DNA from: Pseudevernia furfuracea
Taxonomy: Eukaryota; Ascomycota; Lecanoromycetes; Lecanorales; Parmeliaceae
DNA length: 64,000 nucleotides
Direction: 5' to 3'
Assembly (NCBI GenBank): GCA_022315425.1
Contig: JAIUPT010000038.1
Location: 2,099,501 to 2,163,500, forward strand
Part shown: positions 54,365 through 64,000 of the stretch, piece by piece
How the letters are laid out: each line of letters starts with the position of its first letter
How positions within the stretch are numbered: the first letter of the stretch is position 1
Program-made: the position numbers and the translations under genes
The notes under the pieces: model-generated
Database searches by the model: none
What the model was told of the DNA's origin: nothing
Seen by the model: the letters and a program-made list of their open reading frames with translations, nothing else

Positions 54365-56247
54365 TCACTGACCGTTTTCATAAAATTCTACAGGCAACTT
54401 GAACCCGCCTGGAACCTGCCTCTGAAAAACCCCCCGCGGATCATACCTCATCTCTGCAGCTTTCAGACGTGCCACATTTTCTCGTCCATAACTCAATATC
54501 GGGTCCTGGGCCTGGTTCGCATAATTCAGGTATACAAACTTATGTAGCATCCCCATATCCCTGGCCGCTTCGTTCGCTTTTTGCATGACCGTTTGAGCCG
54601 TCTGCTGCACGAAAACGTTGGCAGATGTGGAGGGCCAGAAGGCGCTAAGGAGAAGTACTGCACGCATTGATTCTCAGCTTCTGGGTTCTACGTATGGGAT
54701 GCTGGACTTTGCCACAAGGATACAGGGGTGTTACTTACTGACGCCATTGCCATCGGCGGGCGTTGTGCCGAGCGAGTTGCCGCCTTTTAACGGGCCGAAT
54801 TCTGTAACCTGCTTCGGTAATGGTTCGAAGGCGAGACTCCAGAGTATACCGCCTGGGACCTGGGGATTGATTGAATAGAAGGTCTCATTGCTGATGTCGA
54901 GGATCTTGGCAAGCAGTGTGGCCGAGACACCATAGGTCGCTGTGTAGAAGAGCGCATTCCTGTGGGAAAAGACAAGATGTCAGCTCCGAGGGACACGATA
55001 TGAAGCCTCCATTCAGCTGGAATCACTCTGAATCCTTAAATCAGAGCCAGCGACAGGGCTGTGATTCCGACGTTGATTTATGCTTACAGTGGTACAGGCA
55101 GTCCCGGTTCATTGGTCAAGGTACTGAGATTCGTAAATCCCAAAGTGTTTGAAAGTTGCGGTTCAATCGCCAGTAACTCCTCGAACACAGGAGGATCTGC
55201 CACTGGTTTTGTATACGTAGCTAGATGCGAGATGACCCATTGCTGGTTTGTAGAATTGAAGGAGAGACCGGTAACGAGAGAGGCGTAGGGGTCGTATTCA
55301 GGCGCTGAGGCAATGTTCGTAAAGGCTTCGAAGACTTCATCGCTACTGTCTATGGACTGTGAGAGCGCACCGCCCCATAGGCCACCTTGCGGAAATGTTT
55401 GGAGGTCAAAGCGAGTGACGATGCCGAAATTATTACTGCCGCCTTTGAGGGCACGCCAGAGATCTGGTCGGGCTGTGGCGTTGGCATTGACGATGGCGCC
55501 GGATGCGAGAACGATCTACGGCTGTTAGCTCAGCAGCAGAGCAAGACCAAAGGCAAAAAAAAATCACTTCAAAGTTCACAACGTTATCGCATGCCCATCC
55601 TTCACGTGGTGCAAAGTAGGAAATGCCACCTATCAAGAGAAAAAGTCAACGTCGGGTGTAGTATCGGAGAGAATAGGAATGGCTGACCTCCGAGAGTTAA
55701 TCCGCCAACCCCAACAGCAGCATTTCGACCCCCAGCTACCGCAACACCGAGGCCATCCAGGTAAAGATAGACGTCCAACCAAGATGCTCCTGCGCCAACA
55801 CTAGCAACCGTTTTATCCCCGTTGAGTGTCACCGAGGCGATATCGGTCATATCGATAGTAACGCCGGATTCCTGAACCATTTCCGAGTCAGCGTTCTCTT
55901 TTCCGGGTAGGAAATTGAGATGTCAGACACGTTTGGCGAATCAAGAAGTCCTGATACTTGAAGTACAAGCCATGTTCCAAAGTCATGGCTGCGAAAATAT
56001 GACTTACGATGTTTGCTGCTCCAGCCTGTGGCGCATGACCTGCTCCTTTGATGGCAAATGGGCATCCCTCGTTGCCGGCAATCGTCGACACGGTTGTTGC
56101 TACGTCATCTGCTGCGGATGGCACTATGATACATGCTGGTGAGAGCTCTGCTTCTTGAAGAGACCAGTATGCTCCTTCAGTTGCCAGATACGTGGACGCG
56201 TTGGGGAAGAAGACTTTTGGGCTTAGTCGTTGGGCCAGTTGACCGCA
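54365..56247 (-). CDS. FAD-linked oxidoreductase, BBE type (5' exon not resolved)
   Basis: Six in-phase exons are supported: 56247-56008, 55871-55688, 55629-55568, 55515-55088, 54959-54739 and 54657-54365. Donors are GTAAGT, GTCAGC, GTGATT, GTAAGC and GTAAGT. The PCMH/FAD-binding domain has PACIIVPSAADDVATTV, the His-bearing loop KGAGHAPQAGAAN (candidate 8-alpha-histidyl FAD site), GAGASWLDVYLYLDG and NFGIVTRFDL. The C-terminus ends in the berberine-bridge block YLNYANQAQDPILSYG followed by LKAAEMRYDPRGVFQ. Such enzymes oxidise alcohols, sugars or metabolites with O2, usually secreted. The exon encoding the signal peptide should lie above 56247, where a CTTTTATA acceptor side is seen, but I cannot fix it. 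Donor GTCAGC is unusual. Confidence 0.85.
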
Positions 56248-57080
56248 CTTTTATATGTGAGTATTCAGGTATGAGAAGGGAACTCAGTTGATGTCAAAAT
56301 GCAAGAACTTGGCGAAGACAGTAGTGGAAAGGGAAAACAAACACAAGAAGTAATGGTCTGCAGATGAGCACTGATCTGGCTATTGTTTTGAGTCATGATG
56401 TTAATAGCAGGAATGAAAAGAGCCTTGAAGCAAGGCCGGGACGTGATGCGATATGTATAAGGTTCAAAGACTACGAAGACTGAGAATTGATGGAAGGTGG
56501 TGAGAAGACTTTGGTGAGAAGATTTGGTAATGGTAATTTGAGGTAGCAGGCCGGTAATACGTAGTACGGGTGATTGCACGCATCCTTGTCAGTGAATCCT
56601 TCAAACTTCCAAGTTCCTTGCTCATTTGCAGCTTTTGCCTTTGGGGTTGAAGAAGGTGAAGGGCAGGTGTATAAGGTAAGCTTACATGTTCACCTGCTTA
56701 ATTCTCCGCCGTCTCCGCTCCGATGTGATGTGCGGGGAAAAGGCCGCATGGAAACCGCATCAGAACTTGGAACTCGGAAGCCGATGCCGTTCCATCTGCC
56801 CACTGAGGGACGAGCTGACATTTGACTGGAACGACCTTTTTCCACACGCCTGGCTCAAAGCCATTTGAAGTAAACTGCAAATCACCCAAGATTTGGGGCT
56901 AGGCGTTGTATCTAGGACCCTGGTCATTCGCTAAAGCGCTTAGTACTGTCAAGTTGTGATTGGCGGTGACAATTACATAAGCCTTGTAGTAGAGCTGCTT
57001 ACCTAAGTACCTTAGGCTCGGGCCTCTGTGGATTTGTAGTGCGTCACCACGTGGTCCTCATCCAGCAACAAAGCAGTTCA
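56248..57080. other. Divergent intergenic region
   Basis: Includes the unresolved first exon of the FAD oxidase on the minus strand (about 56250-56460). Nothing else was recognised. Confidence 0.4.
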
Positions 57081-58338
57081 ATGCAATACCTACGGCCCGC
57101 CGGGGACCCTGGTGACGATGCCCTCGAGAGGTTACAGAGAGTCCAAAAAATGAGAAAGGCAAACTCACGTCCTTCGGCGCGTGACAAAAACAACAGGTTG
57201 TCAAGTCCAGACGCCATGACCCTCCTTCCACCATGCTAATTCCTCTTCTTTTAGCCTCGACCGTACCTTCCACCACTTTCTTCAGTTACCTCCCGAATTA
57301 CGTATCGAGATCTACAAGCTTGTGTTCGTTGGCTACCGCGACCACCACAAAGGGTATGAGATTGGACGACCCGTTGGCCGGATGCCGCCCAAGAGCCGAC
57401 TGCGAAGTGGGAAGAGCATCAGACCCTTTTCGGAAGATGTTCGAGAGAAACAGCGCGCTTTGGAGGGCACGCCTATATTGGCTATTGCTTTCACTTGTCG
57501 ACAGGTTTACCTTGAGGCAGCGCCGATTTACTACAACGGCATCATCTGGCATTTCCGTTCGACGCAATGGCTGGAGCGATTTTTGGAGACTCTGGGGCCT
57601 AAGAACAAGATTCAAGGCATTGGCATGGCAATACTAGAAGCGGTTCGACACATTCGAATAGGATTACACTCACCCGTTATGATGGCACTAGCTGTCAAGT
57701 TCCCGCACCTTACTCGACTGGATATCTTCAATGAAGGGCTCCGGCCAGGGAAGCCGCTCTCGACGATACTGAAAAAGACTTTTCCAATGCCATGCCCTCA
57801 AAAAATGCCGTTTCTCAAGACCTTGAATTATGGATCAAAATACAACCTCGACTTCCCTCAAGTCTTATGGTCCAGAAATGATGAAAAATTCAGCGTAGCA
57901 TTCAGCGTAGAGATGACAACACAGTGGCATCACTTCCACACGCCGCGGCAACTGAGACTCTTTGGCAATGCCATCGGGCAGGAAGCACGAGACTCCATCA
58001 AGTACATTCACGTACAACTCGATGACGTTGCAATGGCCGACGAAGTGCTGAAGTTTCAGAACATTGTCGGTATACGCATACTAAATAACGTTGGTGGTGC
58101 ATTGCAAGTCTCCACATTTTCCACGCGCCTTAACAATTTACGCTCGTTGAAAGCAGGCCTGCCTTGTCTGGAAGGTGTACAAGTACAGGATCCTAGGGAC
58201 GCTAGAAGGTTTCTGCCTTTCAAAGAATTCTATAATGCTGTAAGGGAGGGAAGCATCTGGAAGCAGGGCAAGGCATGTGACAGCTCCAGCGAAGAGTCTT
58301 CGCGGGAGGCAACGCCGGTAGCGTGGGCATCCTCCTAG
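57081..58338 (+). CDS. LPxELR-motif (2EXR/F-box-like) fungal protein
   Basis: Exons 57081-57196 and 57255-58338 give 399 residues. The 58-nt intron has a weak donor GTTGTC, branch GCTAAT and acceptor TTTTAG, and its phase fits. It places a short basic leader before LDRTFHHFLQLPPELRIEIYKLVFVGY, the motif that opens this large fungal family. Further blocks are AIAFTCRQVYLEAAPIYY, the family's usual second signature, and HIRIGLHSPVMMALAVKFPHLTRLDIF. It resembles the 6503-7363 protein only in layout. No catalytic or membrane features are seen. The role is unknown; some F-box-like members are ubiquitin-ligase adaptors, but no evidence here shows that. Confidence 0.7.
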
Positions 58339-59272
58339 AGCGTTTTGATGAGAGTATACAGGGGACAGCATTGCAATTATTCATGGAGCGTTTAGCAATA
58401 TATCTTATGTACTTAGTGACATTGGTAGAAGTACCAGATGCTATGGAGATGGACTCAGATGGAGTCGCGTAAAATGTAAAAAGAAAAACGGGCCGAACCT
58501 GATCAGAGGTGGGGGGCTACTCTAGCTGAAATCAATCTAGCGTTTTTGGGCCAAGCCCCGATTTAACAATCAGGGTTAGGGAGAAAAGTTGGAGATGCAT
58601 CATGAATCTACGGATACGTTACCTAGTTATGCAAGAATTGTGTCATTTTGAATATGTACATGTATCAAGGACACTAATCATGCAAATGCGTATTTGAAAG
58701 CTATAGCTGCAGATTTCCAGCAAGCAAAGCGTGCAGACTGCAGGGCTTACAGAGCTTACAGAGCTTACAGAGCTTGCAGCGGAAAGGGGGCGGTACCCGC
58801 TATCGTGCATTCTTTACCTGACTAAGGTAAAGTAGAAGCTGGGGCTGTCAGCAGGATGGCAGAAAGGCCCAATAAGCGCCAAAGGAGTACGAGTTACCGC
58901 GAAAGTGGAACGTTTGATGGCCAAGGAGATTCCAACAATACGTATGTCCTGTCCCGCTAAATTTCTCATTCACAATCACATCGATCGATCTGCTCTTAAA
59001 ATTATACATCTTCATCTACCTATCGACCTGACCTGTTACGAGTACCACATTTGAACACGTCACGTTGCATTTCCGCCGTGTTGCCTTCGGCATTCAAGTT
59101 TCAGCAAATGTCTCGGCAGAGTGCATGAACCAAGTCCAATTTTCTACTACTACACTTCCGAAGGCGCGCCATCATTATCCATCCCTACTCAATTTGACTT
59201 TGCATTTCTTCTTCAACACCAAGACTGACATTCTTCGATTGCTTGAAAATACTCCCACACCCCTTTCCCACC
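58339..59272. other. Intergenic
   Basis: Contains a short tandem run of CAGAGCTTA units near 58747-58775. No gene. Confidence 0.45.
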
Positions 59273-60848
59273 ATGCCCGAGCGACGCACTCTTCGCTCTC
59301 GTAATACTCTGACATCTCATCCCAGTCCACTTACACCGGCAGTATCCACGCGCCCACGACGTGGTGCCTCTAGCTCATCCGTCAAAGTAACCCGCGATGA
59401 TTCCAATTCTCCCGACGAGTCTAGAAAGGCTCTACGTCTTACGGTCAAGATGCCGTCAAGTAAATTACGGGAGGCTATGTCAAGCAGCACTAACTCACGG
59501 AGTCCTAACCCTGGGGATCAATTGACCGGAGCGGAGATAGTTAGTGGTCCTCGATCTAGTCGTGCGAAGAAAAGCTACGTGGTGGAGAGTGAGAGCGATG
59601 ATGATGATGAGGAGGATGATGAGGATGAGGAAGTAGAAGCCAGTGAGGATGAGCAAGTTGAGCAGGAGGACGAGGAGCAGGATGAGGAAGGTGAAGGCGA
59701 AGAGGACGAGGAAGAAGACGCGGAAGGAGAAGCTGAAGAAGAGAGTGTGGACGAAGACGCTGATGCTGATGGTGACATCGACATGGACGAAGACGCCGAC
59801 GATGGCCAACCTCTACCTGCACCGCCATCTATTCTCAAAGTCAACGGCCCAACAGCAAAGACACCAGCAAAGCCAGTAGTAAAACCGACTTTGACCTTCA
59901 CTCCGGCTCAAGATGCCCGAGCGAAAAGCGTAGAAGCTAAAGAAATGGAGATGGAGGACGATGACGAAGAGCTCTCCGAGCTTTCCGAAAACGATGACGA
60001 AGAGGACGCCGAAGGAGACGAAGACGTAGACATGGAACAAGATGATGAAGGGAGGAGTGACGCGGGTAGTCGAGGCAGTACGCCTGATGTCAGCAAGATG
60101 ACGAAGAGGCAGCAGGGCAGATTGAACCAGGTCGTGGGGAGTGATTTCCTCCAGTTGCCTATGGGTATGTATCATTCTCCGACCTTCACCTTGTCTCTGT
60201 ATAGGGAGGAGACGACCTGGAAGCTGACCATCTCTCGTGCAGAACCTCAAACCAAAAAACATCTCACGGCCGAAGAACACGCCATGCGCCGCGCCGAGAT
60301 GGCCCGACGACGCAAGAATCTCAGTGAGAAGCGCAACGAGGAGGAAAAGGTACGTCTCATCTCCCTCACCGATGCGGACCCTATCGTACCTTATATCCCC
60401 TCGCATCATTTCCCTCCTAACCCCCTTTTCCCCTTTCCCCTTTCCCATTTCCCCTTTCCCCCGGCTCCTCCTCCCTTCTCCCTTCCATTCCATCCCCACG
60501 CCCTACACGATCTCCCTTTTCCTCTCCCAAGCCCAACACCACCCTCCTCCTCCATTCCTCCTCTTTGGATCACTCTAACCCTCTCACCAGATGGACACCA
60601 TAAACCGCCTCCTCAAAAAACAAGCCCCCAAACGCCGCGGCAAAATCTCCGCCGCGGAAATCACGGCCCAGGACCGCGGTGACGACTCTGCCTCTCCGCC
60701 GGAAGAGGAAGTAGCGCCTGCCAACCCCGTCTTTGTCAGATGGACCAGTGACCGCGATGGGTGCAGGGTGGGTGTGCCGCGAGAGTGGCTGGGGGGGCCG
60801 ATTGGGAAGGTTTTTGGAGGTTGGAGGGCTGTGGAGGAGGTTAGTTAG
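59273..60848 (+). CDS. IES2: INO80 chromatin-remodelling complex subunit Ies2 (PAPA-1 domain)
   Basis: Exons 59273-60164, 60243-60349 and 60591-60848 give 418 residues. Introns are 78 nt (GTATGT...GTGCAG) and 241 nt (GTACGT...ACCAG); the second is dominated by CCCTTT-type pyrimidine repeats. Ies2 activates the INO80 ATPase that slides and edits nucleosomes. The N-terminus is basic, then comes an extremely acidic stretch (about residues 100-270, mostly Asp/Glu). The PAPA-1 block is split over two junctions: KMTKRQQGRLNQ, LPM-EPQTKKHLTAEEHAMRRAEMARRRKNLSEKRNEEEK-MDTINRLLKKQAPKRRGK. The C-terminal VRWTSDRDGCRVGVPREWLGG is typical. The start MPERRTLRSRN is preferred to the ATG ten codons upstream because the protein conventionally begins there. 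Confidence 0.92.
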
Positions 60849-62034
60849 TTAGTTAGTCAGGTGGAGGAGGGGATCGGGGATGGCTAGGGGAAGTTTTTGG
60901 TTGCGGGGGTCGGTTGTAAAAAGTCTGAATTCTGGGACCGGGGAGGAATTTCTAGAAAGCCGGGGGGGGGGGGGGAAGTTGGTAAATTTCCCAGTCAATC
61001 GCGTGGTTGTGGTTGGGGTTTAAGCTATGGAGTTGCCCGCACTGCGATGTGTATGTATGTATGTATGTATTTTTTTGCTAGCTAGAAAGAAAGAAATGAA
61101 CCATCGGAGCCAAAGTACTACTGTACGGCCTCATCATCGCTCATTGAGTGAATCGCCCTGTTTTCTTTCATAAGATGGTCCGTGTTTAGATGAATAATAG
61201 CCAGCCAGCTCTATCCATCCACGCATGCAATGCTACCGTGAAACCCCATCGTAAAAACCCAATTTTGCGAAAAAGTGAGAGGAGAGGGGCCTCGAGACCA
61301 CCGCTCACTTTTGGTAAAAAGGTTATCACCATACCCATACCCCATACCCATACCGCCCCCTTTTAGTGCTGTCCTAGCTAGCTACCTTGGTGTCCAGATG
61401 GCGAGCGATGCGGGCGTTGGAGATGGGTCTCTCCGCTCTATCCAAGCACGGCAACTAAACTGGCTTTTTGTCAAGATGATGATGATGATGATGATGATGA
61501 TGATACGTCGTGGAATAAGTGCAGGGGAAATAGGGATGGATTGTGGTCAGACACAGGAGGGGGGGGGGAAGGAGGATAGTGCCGTGTCGTAGATGCAGAT
61601 GCAGATGCATTCATTCATTCATTCACTGGTCTCGCCTCCGGACAGACAGGAAGGAGGAAGAAGCAATGCCGCGGATCATCATCAAACATCGTCCGTCCCC
61701 CTGAGGCTTGCCGGGGAATGTTTTTATGCCGAAAAGAACGATGATGGGTTGCGGGGAGAGAGAGAGAGAGAGAGGCGACGTAAGTAAGTAAGTAAGTAAG
61801 CGGATTGTTGGATCGCGAGAAGACGCGGATAAGTACAAACAAACAAACAACGGACGAAAGTTCCGGAAACGAAAAACGAGCGGGTATCCAGTGGCCAGCC
61901 GCCGGTGATGAAAGATGCGGTAGAATGAAGAGGGGGTACCAGCTCCCCCCAAAAATGCACCGCAATACCACCCCACACCCCAATCAATAGCGATGTGAGA
62001 TGTCCACGCAAGCGGCGATGAAGTCTCGCACCCC
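60849..62034. repeat. Microsatellite-rich intergenic region
   Basis: In about 1.1 kb there are TTAG repeats (60840-60855), a G run (60962-60975), GTAT repeats (61050-61068), CCATAC repeats (61327-61352), GAT repeats (61475-61503), GCAGAT and ATTC repeats (61593-61624), GA repeats (61759-61774), TAAG repeats (61781-61800) and ACAA repeats (61837-61850). No gene is supported. Confidence 0.85.
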
Positions 62035-62511
62035 TCACATCAGCACGCACGCTCCGACCGGCCCACTGCCGCCGCCAATCGCCTTGCGGCCGTGGCTCGA
62101 GCCTGAAGAATAGACGTTGCGGTAGCTCCAATCGAAGTCGAGGCAGCCTCTTTCTCCCCGGAGCTTGTCATGTTTGCCGGCCGACGAATGGTTCTTTGTT
62201 TTCTTCATCGTGTCGGAAGAGGGGGTAGCGGCCGTCTTTGTGGCAGGTGAAGGGTTGGAAGCCTCTTTTTCGTCATTGGAGGAGACGAGCGTGGAGGAGC
62301 TGGGAGAGAAGGACTTGGATGTGAGCTTGTGGGGCTGCATACGGCTGGCGAATCTGGGGGGTGCGCAGGTGGAGTGATGATGCTGAGGGCGGCGTGCCTG
62401 AATGGTGGGGTAGCTAGAGCGTTGGGAGGAGCTGGAGCGAGAAGGGGTGGAACCGCTTGAATTGGTATCGGAGAGGGAGGAATTAGAGTGAGTTTGGCGG
62501 TGAAGAGACAT
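62035..62511 (-). CDS. Ser-rich small protein, function unknown
   Basis: Single exon of 158 residues starting MSLHRQTHSNSSLSD. The first 120 residues are Ser/Thr/Pro/Lys-rich and likely disordered. The C-terminus is distinct and ordered-looking (CLDFDWSYRNVYSSG...GGGSGPVGACVLM). Base composition and third-position pattern look coding, and I have the impression of similar small Ser-rich proteins in other ascomycetes, but I cannot name a family. There is no signal peptide or TM segment. Confidence 0.5.
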   Translation of the reverse strand: MSLHRQTHSNSSLSDTNSSGSTPSRSSSSQRSSYPTIQARRPQHHHSTCAPPRFASRMQPHKLTSKSFSPSSSTLVSSNDEKEASNPSPATKTAATPSSDTMKKTKNHSSAGKHDKLRGERGCLDFDWSYRNVYSSGSSHGRKAIGGGSGPVGACVLM

Positions 62512-63476
62512 GACTGCTGGTTTCGTAATCCTGAAAATGCAAGGTATTATGCTGTGATGATGCCGAAATGAGGCTGCAATTGATGCTTAATGGAACGCTG
62601 GGTAGGATGCTGAACCGTAAAGATTGTCAGTATCGTCGGTCTCAAAGACGGTATAAGCTCTTATTGTTTGGGTAAAGAGAGCTTACTTCCTGGTTTATGT
62701 ATGCTGGATAACTTGTAGAAGCTGGTCGTAGAAAATGAAATTGAAGAGCTAGGGTCGTATAAAATGAAATGTATGAGAAAATACAGCTTCGAACTGGTCG
62801 AAGGTGGTCTATGCTCTTGGGTCTCGGGGAAAGGATTTATGCTTTCATATGTTAAGGGGTTGAAGGCAAGTGAAAATGTTCAAGACGAAAAAAGAAGTAT
62901 GAAAGAATTGATGTTATGTATGATGAAGAAGGAGAGGATTGCGGTGGAGCAATAGTGAGTTTTCGGAAACAGAGATAATGACTCTGAGACTCGCCATTTA
63001 AGATGTCATAGATGGGCAGAAAGCCAACTAATAGCCCAGATACTAGACTTCACGGCCCATGTATCGATGTGAAAAATTGCTTCAGTCCCAGGTGAAGGGT
63101 AGTTGTGGCGGTAAGACAGAGGAAGCGGAAACTCAAAGGAAGGACTTACACATAGGAGAGGCTAAACCCTATCAAGGCTTATTGACAAAAATTTCTTGCT
63201 GTCAATAAAGAGGGAATGATAGTGTCACTCAATTGCAGGCCCTGTTCGCGGAATGGGAATAGAAGTCTTCAGGCCCCTGCAAAACATGCCTTGTGGCACC
63301 CCAACCAACGTAGTAGGGTGGGTCAAACGCAGCTTCCCGAAGCTTTTACTATAAGCAACCGGCTCTTCGCTCATTCTCTAAGATGTTTTTTCGTAATCGT
63401 GAGAGAATAGCGGAGAAAAGCGACAATGCTGCGTTATGCGTTTCGATGCAAAATTATAAGAAGTGGCCAACTCGAC
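62512..63476. other. Intergenic
   Basis: A 63-codon plus-strand frame at 62764-62955 is not supported. Nothing else was recognised. Confidence 0.4.
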
Positions 63477-64000
63477 CTACTTCACGTAACGGCTGTTTCC
63501 CTGCCCACTCGGGCGAGGAAAGGGGGCAATGCCACCACCTCTCCCGGAAGCAGTATTTTGCGTCGGCCTCCAGTGTGACATAGTACTCGCTGACACTGAT
63601 TGGGAGGTTGGGGCCGGCGTTGCCTGTGGGCTTGTAGTCGAGGAATCCAGCCGATGGTTTTCATGACCACTAAATGTGTTTACAAGAGGCTGATGCCTGT
63701 TGAGGGAGTTGGTGTCATTATTCCTGCCTGCCGGGGATGGGTCCCTGGACTGCTGCTCTTTCAGGCGCTCCTCGGTGTCTCGTAGTCGTGCTTCGAGGGC
63801 TTGGAGTTCTTGGGTTTGAGAATTCACCGCCTGTTTCCTGAGTAGTGTCAGCAAAGTTCTCGAATACATGAACTATGTTTTGCGCTATGATAGCGGGCTT
63901 ACTTCAGTTCGACTGACTGCACTAAGCCATCGAGGTTGCTGTCCATCGCAAATGCATCGTTCAGATCAGCGGAGAAATTCCTGGCAATCATGCTGGCAGA
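63477..64000 (-). CDS. Coiled-coil protein, 5' end beyond window (partial)
   Basis: Last exon 63837-63477 and part of an upstream exon, from 63903 to beyond 64000, are joined by a 65-nt intron (GTAAGC donor, GCTGAC branch, CTCAG acceptor). The visible protein reads IARNFSADLNDAFAMDSNLDGLVQSVELK-KQAVNSQTQELQALEARLRDTEERLKEQQ, a heptad-like helix, and then a Pro/Ser/Gln-rich tail ending GQGNSRYVK. It looks like a small fungal coiled-coil protein; I cannot assign a function. Confidence 0.6.

Noticed and set aside
59495..60499. Several Ser-, Leu- or Phe-rich minus-strand frames
   Set aside because: Complements of the Asp/Glu-rich codons of IES2 (GAT/GAG runs).
1..64000. CRISPR arrays, operons, prokaryotic signals
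   Set aside because: No regularly spaced repeats were seen. Introns and gene content are eukaryotic.

Overview
The window is nuclear DNA from a filamentous ascomycete (Pezizomycotina). The evidence is dense protein-coding genes on both strands, short spliceosomal introns of about 40-150 nt with GTANGT-type donors, CTRAC branch sites and CAG/TAG acceptors, and a gene set of conserved fungal housekeeping proteins mixed with lineage-specific ones. I cannot fix the class or species from sequence alone.

Layout. Positions 1-9000 are gene-poor and AT-rich. They hold relics: a P-loop GTPase pseudogene, a 5'-truncated DUF6536-type membrane protein gene, an intact LPxEVR-family gene beside a truncated paralogue, and a small element with 41-bp inverted arms. 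From 9.2 to 16.5 kb there is an unusual P450-like gene, the scavenger decapping enzyme DcpS, an ~886-bp element with 24-bp perfect terminal inverted repeats, and an MFS monocarboxylate-type transporter. From 17.7 to 48.3 kb most genes are conserved: cytosolic leucyl-tRNA synthetase, a Gyp5-type TBC Rab-GAP, a repeat-rich 553-residue protein, Ctf8, a CYP monooxygenase, the SSU-processome WD protein Utp7, AP-3 sigma, the divergent pair DPH3/TSR1, two proteins of unknown function, an SPX-domain phosphate transporter and PEX14. A tRNA gene near 48.4 kb appears to carry two introns. From 49 to 64 kb lie a gag-like zinc-knuckle gene without reverse transcriptase, a disrupted NTF2-like gene with an extreme purine/pyrimidine tract, an FAD-linked (BBE-type) oxidase, a second LPxELR protein, the INO80 subunit Ies2, a microsatellite-rich spacer, a Ser-rich small protein and the 3' part of a coiled-coil gene running off the end.

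Functionally the core genes cover translation and ribosome assembly (LeuRS, Utp7, TSR1, DPH3, a tRNA), mRNA turnover (DcpS), chromosome maintenance (Ctf8, Ies2), membrane traffic (TBC GAP, AP-3 sigma, PEX14) and transport (MFS, SPX-Pho). They are not an operon or a biosynthetic cluster; the P450s and the FAD oxidase are scattered. The most unusual signal is the tRNA gene at 48399-48550. Removing a 52-nt segment bounded by GTATGT...TTCTAAC...CAG restores a normal D-arm, and removing a second, canonical 28-nt segment restores an Ile(UAU) anticodon loop.
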